Assembly: GCA_041481485.1 (NCBI GenBank)
Contig: JBGPBY010000161.1
Coordinates: forward strand, 1 to 13,251
Source: JBGPBY01 sp041481485
GTDB lineage: Bacteria; Acidobacteriota; Terriglobia; 20CM-2-55-15
Direction of reading: 5' to 3'
DNA length: 13,251 bases
The notes beneath the pieces were generated by a model. That model made no database searches and was not told the origin of the DNA. It saw only the letters and a list, made by a program, of their open reading frames with translations. Position numbers and translations under genes: made by a program. Position 1 is the stretch's first letter. Every line of letters begins with the position of its first letter. Positions 1-6,238 of the stretch are shown here, in pieces.

Positions 1-3000
1 AGATCATGGTGAAAATCTGCATTGCGGTACACCACGCGCATCAACGCGGCCTGATTCACCGCGATCTCAAACCGGGCAATATCCTGGTCGATGAAACGGG
101 CCAGCCGAAGATCCTCGATTTCGGTGTCGCGAGAGTGACCGACAGTGATACGCGGACAACGCTACAGACCGATATAGGGCAACTGATAGGAACACTGGCA
201 TACATGAGTCCCGAGCAGGCGCTGGCCGATCCGCTCGATATCGACACGCGCAGCGACGTCTATACGCTGGGCGTGATTCTTTACGAATTGCTGACGGGAC
301 GCTTGCCGTACACCATCAGTAAAAAGCTTCACGAAGCCATCCATGCAATTCGTGAGGAGGATCCCGTACGGCTCAGCGCGGTGAACCGGGCTTACCGGGG
401 AGACATTGAAACCATCGTCGGCAAGGCGCTGGAAAAAGACAGGACGATGCGGTACGCGTCGGCGGCGGGAATGGCTGCGGATCTTCAGCGCTATCTGAAG
501 GACGAACCGATTGCGGCGCGGCCGCCGAGTTCGAGCTATCAGTTACGAAAGTTCATGCGGCGCCACAAAGCTTTGATGAGCGGAGTCGCGGCCGTCTTCG
601 CCGTACTGGTGGCTGCAATTGTTGTAAGCAGAGCGGAAATGATCCGAGCGCAACACGCCGAACGTGCGGCTGTGCTGGAAAAGAACCGGGCCGAAGGTGC
701 AGAACGAACCGCAACCGCTGCCGAAGCACAAGCGCGACAAGATCGCGACACGGCTTTCGCCGAACAACAGAGAGCGGACACCGAGGCAGCACGCACGAAG
801 GATCTGCGTCTCATGACCATTTGGCAGTCACTGGCTCGCGAGTCCGTCCGCCAATCCGCGAATCGGATCGACGACGAGCGCGCCGCTCTTCTGGCTCGGC
901 AAGCGATGCTCATCCATTCGCGCACTTCCAATCAAGCTTACTATCTTGTGGAAGACGCCTTGCAGCTGGCTGTGCGTCTTACGCCGTGGAGCCGGAATTT
1001 GCAGGGGCACCAGGGAACAGTGAACGCAGTGGCGTTTTCACCGGATGGATCTCGACTGGCTTCCGCAAGTTCGGACCAGACTGTGCTCATATGGGATTTG
1101 CGGACTCCCGGTGTTTCGCCGGTAATACTTAAAGGTCATGACGGCCCTGTCTTTACAGTGGCCTTTTCGCCCGACAGTACGCGAATCGCCTCCGGGGGCC
1201 TGGACCATATCGTGCGGATCTGGGACGTCGGCGCTCCGGGCGCTCATCCTTTATTGCTCAAAGCGCATGACGGCGTTGTCAATTCAGTGGCTTTTTCACG
1301 CGACGGCACGCGACTCGCTTCCGGAGGCCAGGACGGTACCGTGCGGATCTGGAATATCCGAGATGGCGGCGCCGTCTCCCTGTTGATACGAGACGCCGGC
1401 ATTGTCCGATCCCTGGCATTTTCGCCCGATGGTTTGCATCTGGCCTCCGGGAGTCAGGATGGTCTGGTACGGATTTGGGACTTGGGCAATCTCACTGCTC
1501 GGGGCGTTGAATTCGTTCCGCTCCAGAGCCATACGGGTCCTGTTTTTGCCGTAGCGTTTTCGCCCGACGGCGCTCGCCTGGCCTCTGCCGGTATGGCGAT
1601 CGGAGAAGGCGGTGTGCGTAGCGAGGGGCGCGGTAACGGGAGAGGGGGCGGTGACGGGCGAGGCGGCCGCGCCGGAGCACTCGGTGGACGTGCCGGACAA
1701 GTCGCGTCAACCACGCCGCCCGATCACAGTGTAAGGATATGGGACCTTCGCAACCCTGGTTCGCTGCCCAGGTTGCTCTCCGATCACCTGGAGAACGTCA
1801 ATTCCGTTGCATTCTCGCCGGACGGCGCACACCTGGCTACTGCCAGCGCAGACAAGACTGTACGGATTTGGGATCTACGCGACCCCAATGCCAAAGCGGT
1901 TGTGCTCCAAAGCAATGAGGGTGCAGTGATATCGGTTGCGTTTTCACCGGATGGTGCGCGGTTGGCCTCCACGGGCAGCGAGCACAGCGTACGGTTGTGG
2001 GACCTGCGCAATCCCGACGTCTCGGTGTTGCTCCGAGACAATCCGAATCCGCCGGAGTTCCTTACGTTTTCACGCAATGGCCGACAGCTGTTCTTCTACG
2101 CCGGCCCGACTGGTATCCCCTCGCTTCGTGCTACAAATGACTCCAACGTGAAGGTTTGGGACCCGCACAACCCCAGCGCTTCACCTGTCCTGTTCAAAGT
2201 CCCAGAAGACGCCAACGGCGGATCCCGAGCGCTTTCACCCGATGGTGCACGAGTGGCTTCCACCGGCAACAATATGGTCCGCATTTGGAACCTCCGCAGT
2301 CCGGGTTCCGCTCCGGTCGTTCTCTTAGCTCAGCGCCCAGTTACATTGGCGTTCTCCCGCGACGGAACCCAACTGGCTTCAGGTAGCATCGACGGTTCCA
2401 TTCTTGTTTGGAACCTGCTAATTCCCGGAGCGGCGCCAATTCTGCTTGCAGGCGATGGCGTGAGAATCGGCTCCCTGGAATTTTCACCCGATGGATCGCA
2501 ACTGGCCGGCACTGGTCCGGACTTCATCATACGAGTATGGAACTTGAGCAAGCCCAGCGCCGCGCCCACGGCGTTTCGAGGACACCAACAAAACATCACA
2601 TCTCTGGCGTTCTCGCCCGACGGTGCGCACCTGGCTTCAGGCAGCTTTGATCTTTCGGTGCGAGTGTGGGACCTGCATCATCCAGGCGCTACGCCGGTGA
2701 TACTCCAGGGCGACGGGGGCGTTATCGACTCCGTTAGTTTCTCACCCAATGGCTTGCGCTTGGTTTCTGGCAGCAGGGATGGAAGCCTGCGAGTTTGGGA
2801 CTTGCATCATCCGAGCTCGCCGCCGACGTTGCTGCAGGGACACGAGGGTGCTGTCCGACTCGTGGCGTTTGCGCCCGATAGCGTTCATCTAGCCTCCGCC
2901 GGGACGGACGGCACGGTGCGGTTGTGGAGCATCTGGTCGGCGATGGCCGATTATCTCTGTACCCGTGTGTCGCGCAATCTTTCCCCCAACGAATGGCTTC

Positions 3001-3083
3001 AATACGTGGGTGAAGGCATCCCCTACGAACGCACCTGCCCGGCGTTGCCGTTAGGCGTTGGAGCGTCCGCCTCCCCCCAATAA
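1..3083 (+). CDS. Membrane-anchored Ser/Thr protein kinase with C-terminal WD40 double propeller (5' truncated)
   Basis: Hanks-type Ser/Thr kinase fused to a WD40 scaffold. The reading frame is open to the window edge and the N-lobe (glycine loop, VAVK lysine) is missing, so the gene starts upstream and the ATG at 6 is internal. Numbering from that codon: catalytic loop HRDLKPGN 18-25, DFG 38-40, GT-AYMSPEQ activation-segment end 62-71, kinase fold to about 170. One hydrophobic helix follows at about 189-208, then an Ala/Glu/Arg-rich predicted coiled coil to about 275. About 14 WD40 repeats run from about 332 to 977, with the signature V-x-x-VAFSPDG-x-x-LAS...VRIWD, enough for two seven-bladed propellers. 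Blades 8-10 are degenerate. A Gly/Arg-rich insertion of about 40 residues interrupts blade 5. The tail (NEWLQYVG...PYERTCPALP) resembles the ending of other bacterial WD40 signalling proteins. Likely topology: cytoplasmic kinase, one membrane pass, propellers on the far side as a sensor or interaction platform (inference). The substrate is unknown. Confidence 0.95.
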   Translation, partial: IMVKICIAVHHAHQRGLIHRDLKPGNILVDETGQPKILDFGVARVTDSDTRTTLQTDIGQLIGTLAYMSPEQALADPLDIDTRSDVYTLGVILYELLTGRLPYTISKKLHEAIHAIREEDPVRLSAVNRAYRGDIETIVGKALEKDRTMRYASAAGMAADLQRYLKDEPIAARPPSSSYQLRKFMRRHKALMSGVAAVFAVLVAAIVVSRAEMIRAQHAERAAVLEKNRAEGAERTATAAEAQARQDRDTAFAEQQRADTEAARTKDLRLMTIWQSLARESVRQSANRIDDERAALLARQAMLIHSRTSNQAYYLVEDALQLAVRLTPWSRNLQGHQGTVNAVAFSPDGSRLASASSDQTVLIWDLRTPGVSPVILKGHDGPVFTVAFSPDSTRIASGGLDHIVRIWDVGAPGAHPLLLKAHDGVVNSVAFSRDGTRLASGGQDGTVRIWNIRDGGAVSLLIRDAGIVRSLAFSPDGLHLASGSQDGLVRIWDLGNLTARGVEFVPLQSHTGPVFAVAFSPDGARLASAGMAIGEGGVRSEGRGNGRGGGDGRGGRAGALGGRAGQVASTTPPDHSVRIWDLRNPGSLPRLLSDHLENVNSVAFSPDGAHLATASADKTVRIWDLRDPNAKAVVLQSNEGAVISVAFSPDGARLASTGSEHSVRLWDLRNPDVSVLLRDNPNPPEFLTFSRNGRQLFFYAGPTGIPSLRATNDSNVKVWDPHNPSASPVLFKVPEDANGGSRALSPDGARVASTGNNMVRIWNLRSPGSAPVVLLAQRPVTLAFSRDGTQLASGSIDGSILVWNLLIPGAAPILLAGDGVRIGSLEFSPDGSQLAGTGPDFIIRVWNLSKPSAAPTAFRGHQQNITSLAFSPDGAHLASGSFDLSVRVWDLHHPGATPVILQGDGGVIDSVSFSPNGLRLVSGSRDGSLRVWDLHHPSSPPTLLQGHEGAVRLVAFAPDSVHLASAGTDGTVRLWSIWSAMADYLCTRVSRNLSPNEWLQYVGEGIPYERTCPALPLGVGASASPQ
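1593..1720 (+). other. Gly/Arg-rich (RGG-like) insertion inside WD40 blade 5
   Basis: Between the LASAG strand and the DHSVRIWD strand of the fifth WD40 repeat, the frame carries about 40 extra residues made almost only of Gly, Arg, Ala, Glu and Ser, including GRGNGRGGGDGRGGRAG. The other blades have 2-4 residues at this point, except blade 8, which has a smaller insertion. The coding strand is G-rich, with four runs of three or more G at 1625-1628, 1638-1640, 1644-1648 and 1656-1658. The segment is probably a disordered surface loop, and it could be a recent low-complexity expansion. Confidence 0.8.
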
Positions 3084-3298
3084 ACCCTGAATTCGGGAGT
3101 GACGAACAGGCGGTTTTCCTCGGTAGGAATTGACACCGATGGATTCACGTCTTACCTGTGCGAGTCCTGCTTGTTATTGCGATCGCGCAACCACCGCATG
3201 GAGAAAAGGTCCTGCAGCATCGTTCCGCAGTCCGACCTGTTGGTTCTCGACCCTGTCGGGACGAAGGTAGGTGTCACTACTCGATGTGGTGCATCGAT

Positions 3299-3760
3299 CT
3301 AAGATCCTTTGTTGAAAACCCTGCGTCGCATCAGCAAGAGACCCGACGCTACGCCAACGAACAACGAAACTAAAAGGGAGGGCATGAAGAGAGTTTCGCT
3401 CCGATGCCAGCCGTTCTCCACGAAGTGAAGCGGCGCGGCAAATGCATGGATCGCGACGAGAGCGATTGTAATGAAAACTCCGGCAAAAGCCGCTCCAATC
3501 GCGAAGGAACGGGCAATAACCGCCAGCCTGTCACTTCCAGCGAGTTGGGCTACCGAAACCGCGATGCACGGCAGGAATCCGACGAAGCTCGCAATGAAGG
3601 CTCCATTCAACAGGATCGCACCCCGGATTCCAACGCCGGGGTTTGGTCCTGCGGACAACGCGTAGAGCAACAGCGCCGCAATCAAAAACAGGATCGCACT
3701 GACACCGAGACCGAGCATGCCAGTAACCCATTGGATAGAACGTGAGGCGCCTGCGCTCAT
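3299..3760 (-). CDS. Four-helix integral membrane protein, unknown function
   Basis: A 153-residue protein with an ATG start at 3760 and a TAG stop. I do not recognise a family. Four strongly hydrophobic segments are visible, at about residues 9-36, 44-75, 79-110 and 122-147, joined by short loops. The protein ends in a basic MRRRVFNKGS tail, which by the positive-inside rule puts the C-terminus in the cytoplasm. The loop between helices 3 and 4 (HFVENGWHRSETLF) holds the only concentrated polar residues. No clear Shine-Dalgarno precedes the ATG, and an internal Met at residue 15 is an alternative start that would shorten helix 1. It is transcribed convergently with the WD40 kinase gene and shares no operon with its neighbours. 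A coding gene is favoured because the hydrophobic pattern is regular over the whole frame, and the opposite-strand frames give no recognisable protein. Confidence 0.7.
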   Translation of the reverse strand: MSAGASRSIQWVTGMLGLGVSAILFLIAALLLYALSAGPNPGVGIRGAILLNGAFIASFVGFLPCIAVSVAQLAGSDRLAVIARSFAIGAAFAGVFITIALVAIHAFAAPLHFVENGWHRSETLFMPSLLVSLFVGVASGLLLMRRRVFNKGS

Positions 3761-3776
3761 CGCGCGCTAAGTGTAA

Positions 3777-3956
3777 CTCACCCTAATTGAATTGGCTGTT
3801 CCCGGAAAAGGCCGCATCGCGCCAGTGCCGCCCGGCTTGACAGCCGCCGAACGAACCGCTTTCAACCGAGTCGTGTCTGAGAATTTAATGCTGGAACAGG
3901 AAAGGCTTCCCCATGAGGTTTGCCGGAAGGAACTTGATGGTATGATACCGGTATGA
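3777..3956 (+). pseudogene. Possible gene remnant or small ORF overlapping the antitoxin start
   Basis: A frame open from 3777 to the TGA at 3954-3956 reads like protein, with a stretch PPGLTAAERTAFNRVVSENL followed by LEQERLPHEVCRKEL. It has no ATG near its beginning; GTG at 3825 or TTG at 3837 could start a product of about 40 residues. The style is weakly reminiscent of the C-terminal half of small helical phage proteins such as P27-type terminase small subunits, but this is an impression and not a demonstrated match. Its stop overlaps the antitoxin start as ATGA, which would permit translational coupling. It may be a decayed gene end left by insertion of the toxin-antitoxin pair, a genuine leader ORF, or chance. 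Confidence 0.25.
3939..3956 (+). promoter_or_regulatory. Palindromic operator and probable leaderless promoter of the toxin-antitoxin pair
   Basis: The sequence GGTATGATACCGGTATGAC has three alternating half-sites: GGTAT (3939-3943), ATACC (3945-3949) and GGTAT (3950-3954). The first two form an inverted repeat around a central G, and the last two form the perfect palindrome ATACCGGTAT. The same bases include TATGAT (3941-3946), a near-consensus -10 box ending six bases before the ATG at 3953. Transcription would then start at or next to the start codon, giving a leaderless message. The -35 region is weak (TTGCCG at 3920-3925). RHH antitoxins usually repress their own operon by binding such repeats, so this is the likely autoregulatory operator. 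Confidence 0.6.
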
Positions 3957-4192
3957 CAACTACGAAAATCGCCATTACGTTGCCAGAGGAACAGCTCGCG
4001 AGAGTTAACCGCGCGGTGCGTGCAGGACGGGCGGATTCGGTGTCCGGCTACATTACCCAGGCCCTTGCCGAACAGGAGCGCGAGGAATCCCTCCGAACGC
4101 TTGTTCGTGATTTGATTGCACAACATGGTATGCCAACTCAGCAGGACAAAAAGTGGGCAAAACGCGTACTTCGAACTCGACGACGGGCGTAA
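3953..4192 (+). CDS. Ribbon-helix-helix antitoxin (VapB-like)
   Basis: A 79-residue antitoxin of a type II toxin-antitoxin pair. The N-terminus (TTTKIAITLPEEQLARVNRAV) matches the ribbon-helix-helix DNA-binding layout: a short beta strand KIAITLP, then helix EEQLARVNRAVRAG, a turn, and helix SVSGYITQALAEQ. The charged C-terminal part, from about residue 45 and ending in a very basic RVLRTRRRA, is the expected toxin-binding tail. The ATG at 3953 lies inside the palindromic operator and has no room for a Shine-Dalgarno, consistent with leaderless initiation. The 3' end overlaps the toxin gene by 40 bases in another frame. The protein should neutralise the PIN toxin and, with it, repress the operon. 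Family assignment is confident; the exact VapB subtype is not. Confidence 0.85.
   Translation: MTTTKIAITLPEEQLARVNRAVRAGRADSVSGYITQALAEQEREESLRTLVRDLIAQHGMPTQQDKKWAKRVLRTRRRA
4143..4146 (+). promoter_or_regulatory. Shine-Dalgarno fixing the toxin start
   Basis: AGGA lies six bases before the GTG at 4153, inside the end of the antitoxin coding region. No other start codon of this quality precedes the first conserved Asp of the toxin, so this site supports the GTG start and a 40-base overlap between the two genes. The toxin is thus made from the same message as the antitoxin. Confidence 0.55.
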
Positions 4193-4557
4193 CTCTGGAT
4201 ACGGGAGCTCTGATCGCTTTGGATCGCGGTGAGCGGCGGATGATTACCTTGCTCGATCAGGCGTTGACGGCACGCAAGGTCTTTCGGATACCGGCGGGCG
4301 TCGTGGGGCAAGTCTGGCGCGACGGCCGTATCCAGGCAACATTGGCGCGCTTTCTGAAAGCACCAGAGGTCGAGATTGTACCGCTTGATGAGCACCTCTC
4401 CCGATCGTGCGGAGAACTTTGCGGCGCCACCGGGACATCCGATTTCATCGACGCCTCGGTCGTGATTGTTGCCAAAGAACGTAACGACGTTATCGTAACA
4501 AGCGACGACGATGACCTGCGACGGCTGGATCCAACGGCCCCGATCTTCCACATCTGA
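4153..4557 (+). CDS. PIN-domain ribonuclease toxin (VapC-like)
   Basis: A 134-residue PIN-domain toxin, expected to act as a Mg2+-dependent endoribonuclease in the cytoplasm and to be held inactive by the antitoxin encoded just upstream. The start is GTG, supported by AGGA six bases before it. Visible motifs: LDTGALIAL with the first catalytic Asp at 16; IPAGVVGQVWRDG at 47-58; GTSDFIDASVV with Asp97 and Asp100; TSDDDDLRRLDP with Asp118-121 near the C-terminus. The second acidic position, usually Glu in the xxAEVW motif, is Gln53. My recollection is that a related actinobacterial-type PIN family carries Gln there too, so this is probably a subfamily trait and not damage. RNA target unknown. 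Confidence 0.85.
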   Translation: MGKTRTSNSTTGVTLDTGALIALDRGERRMITLLDQALTARKVFRIPAGVVGQVWRDGRIQATLARFLKAPEVEIVPLDEHLSRSCGELCGATGTSDFIDASVVIVAKERNDVIVTSDDDDLRRLDPTAPIFHI

Positions 4558-4622
4558 GCGAAAACGTGCCGGTGGGGAAGCCGAAAGTTGCCCGAAAAGG
4601 AAATAACAAGAAACGAGAAATT

Positions 4623-4637
4623 TCAGGCCCCGCCTGA
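4623..4637 (-). terminator. Hairpin with T-rich tail, possible terminator of the minus-strand operon
   Basis: Read on the minus strand, TCAGGC-GGG-GCCTGA forms a perfect six-base-pair GC-rich stem with a three-base loop. It is followed by a T-rich but interrupted tail (AATTTCTCGTTTCTTG). It lies about 30 bases past the stop of the PEP-CTERM gene and between two convergent genes, where a terminator is expected. A second, longer-loop pairing (4625-4631 with 4652-4658) overlaps it. Confidence 0.35.
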
Positions 4638-4668
4638 CGCAGAGCCTGTAAGGGGTCTAAAAAATTAT

Positions 4669-5328
4669 TCAGGACCGGATGCGATCTTGCTGTTTCGCAG
4701 CCAGAAAGCATATTCCCGCGAGCCCGAATGCCATCAGATAGAGGGCGGCCGGTTCCGGAGTCGCGACAACGGGGGAGGTCGAGTTCATTGCACCGACCAG
4801 ACTGAGAGACGGCACGGTGAGACTGCCGGGGTTAATAGTGTCCAATCCTACAACTACGGATGATAGGGATGCGCCCGTTCCGACGCCAAAGTCGTCAAGA
4901 TTGATTAGAGCATCATTTAGTTGAAATACACCCGCCAAGAAGCCCGTGCTGCTTGACGCGTAGGTGTGAGTCGTGCCGCCGAGGGTCAGGGAAACTACAA
5001 AACTATCCGGCACGCCTAATTCGAAAATCGCCAAGTCGGCTCCCGTTCCGTTAACCAGGGTGTTATCCGTAAATCCCAGCTGCACGTAAGCGCCAGGTGA
5101 GTTGGAAAAAGCGTAGGTGCTGGCGTCAATGTCCGTAAGGACGCTGGATAACGAGCCTCCAGAGGTGGTGTAAGACCCCGACGACGAGATCAATGTGTCG
5201 GCGAAGGCATTGTCGTTGAACGTAATTCCACCAACAATAGTGCTGGCGCTCGCAGGCATCGCCGCAAGCAGGGCCCAGGTGACAGGCCATTCCCAGTGGA
5301 AACGGAGCAACTTCCTCTCTGTCCACAA
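4669..5328 (-). CDS. PEP-CTERM sorting-domain protein, secreted
   Basis: A 219-residue exported protein with a C-terminal exosortase sorting signal. The N-terminus has a basic n-region (ERKLLRFH), a hydrophobic core (WPVTWALLAA) and a small-residue cleavage site (MPASAS), consistent with a Sec signal peptide. The mature part is Ser/Thr/Gly-rich and beta-type without catalytic motifs. The end shows the PEP-CTERM layout: TPEP, a hydrophobic helix (AALYLMAFGLAGICFLAA), then a short charged tail KQQDRIRS. In the family, an exosortase removes the tail and the protein goes to the cell surface or exopolysaccharide. The start is probably TTG at 5328, four bases after the SWIM gene stop; TTG at 5310, just after GAGAGGAAG, is an alternative. 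No ATG lies upstream of the signal peptide. The role of the mature domain is unknown. No exosortase gene is in the window. Confidence 0.85.
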   Translation of the reverse strand: MWTERKLLRFHWEWPVTWALLAAMPASASTIVGGITFNDNAFADTLISSSGSYTTSGGSLSSVLTDIDASTYAFSNSPGAYVQLGFTDNTLVNGTGADLAIFELGVPDSFVVSLTLGGTTHTYASSSTGFLAGVFQLNDALINLDDFGVGTGASLSSVVVGLDTINPGSLTVPSLSLVGAMNSTSPVVATPEPAALYLMAFGLAGICFLAAKQQDRIRS

Positions 5329-5332
5329 TTTC

Positions 5333-6238
5333 TCAGTTGTTTGATTCCGATGTTCTTGTCTTTTTCTTTGCGGGCCGAGAGGATCGCTGCGCAGGAATCC
5401 CCGGCTCCTTGCTCTTATGGGCTGCTGGCTTTCGCGGTTTCGGTTTTTTCCGGGTTGGCGTGCGAGGGGCCACGCTCTGTGCAGGCGGCTTCACCTTCTC
5501 CGTAGCGGCCGGCTCCTCCGCGATGTCGATTCCAAACATTGCGGAGAGGTCTTCTGTGTCGAGGACTCTCTTCGATCCAGGACCTTTCTTACCGCGAGGG
5601 ATGTCTCTGCCGGCGCGGGCAATCAATTCCAGGTGGTCTACGGCACGGAGGACGAAGAGAAGCTCGGGATTGGTGTCCAGGCGCGCGCCGATTCCGTACA
5701 GAACCGCGGCGATGTGTTTGCACATCGAGGCATAGTCGGGGCAACTGCAAGTGAACTGAATCTCCTTCGGCGAGGGAAAGAGGCCGGTCTTTTCCTGGCA
5801 GATGCGCGTCATGACGGCCTTCGAAAATCGGCCCTGCAGCAATTCCACCAGCGAATCGATGGCGCCGGAGCAGTCGCTGCATACCGCCGACCACTGGGAA
5901 TGGGGAACCGCGGCGATCTTGACCTCGACATTGTAGAGGGAAGAACCGCTCACCAATGCATGGACTGAGCCGTTGGCGATTCGCAGGTCGACAACGGAGC
6001 CGTTGCGGACGTAGGTGCGGCCCCGGGGCAGGCGATTGGAATAATCGCTGTACCGCTCAAGATTGTCGCACCACGACTTGCCCCAAAACGAAGCTGCGAT
6101 CGTGCGGCTCTCGATCACAATTGGAGCCGCGCTCTGCCCTTTCTTCATCCGCTTTGCCAACTCCCGCTCCGCATTGGCCCGCCGTTCCGCCACGGGAACA
6201 TAACGCGGCCAACGATCGTAACGATCCCAACGCGCCAT
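5333..6238 (-). CDS. SWIM zinc-finger protein partnered with SNF2 ATPase
   Basis: A 301-residue protein with one SWIM-type zinc finger, C-x-C-x6-C-x-H, at Cys164, Cys166, Cys173 and His175 (FTCSCPDYASMCKH), as found in families that bind DNA or proteins and accompany SNF2 ATPases. The region before it (about 40-160) includes FWGKSWCDNLERYSDYSNRLPRGRTY, which I recognise as typical of stand-alone bacterial SWIM proteins. After residue about 235 the protein becomes a low-complexity Lys/Pro/Arg/Ser tail, probably disordered and suited to nucleic-acid contact. Its ATG shares one base with the stop of the SNF2 gene upstream (TAATG), so translation is probably coupled and the two proteins made together. 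Likely role: targeting subunit for the SNF2 motor (inference). No enzymatic motif is seen. Confidence 0.88.
   Translation of the reverse strand: MARWDRYDRWPRYVPVAERRANAERELAKRMKKGQSAAPIVIESRTIAASFWGKSWCDNLERYSDYSNRLPRGRTYVRNGSVVDLRIANGSVHALVSGSSLYNVEVKIAAVPHSQWSAVCSDCSGAIDSLVELLQGRFSKAVMTRICQEKTGLFPSPKEIQFTCSCPDYASMCKHIAAVLYGIGARLDTNPELLFVLRAVDHLELIARAGRDIPRGKKGPGSKRVLDTEDLSAMFGIDIAEEPAATEKVKPPAQSVAPRTPTRKKPKPRKPAAHKSKEPGIPAQRSSRPAKKKTRTSESNN

Noticed and set aside
1000..2940. DNA-level tandem repeats as a mobile or satellite array
   Set aside because: The periodicity is fully explained by WD40 protein repeats; the units are strongly diverged at the DNA level.
3245..3270. Hairpin around GACCCTGTCGGGAC as terminator of the WD40 kinase
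   Set aside because: The stem is interrupted and no T-run follows on either strand.
3099..3302. 67-codon plus-strand frame after the WD40 kinase
   Set aside because: No Shine-Dalgarno, no recognisable fold, and it overlaps the end of the membrane protein gene; treated as intergenic.
3767..4126. 119-codon minus-strand frame
   Set aside because: It lies mostly opposite the antitoxin gene and its regulatory region, has no domain character, and its composition looks like a shadow.
4588..4863. 91-codon plus-strand frame after the toxin
   Set aside because: It runs antisense into the PEP-CTERM coding region and has no protein-like pattern.
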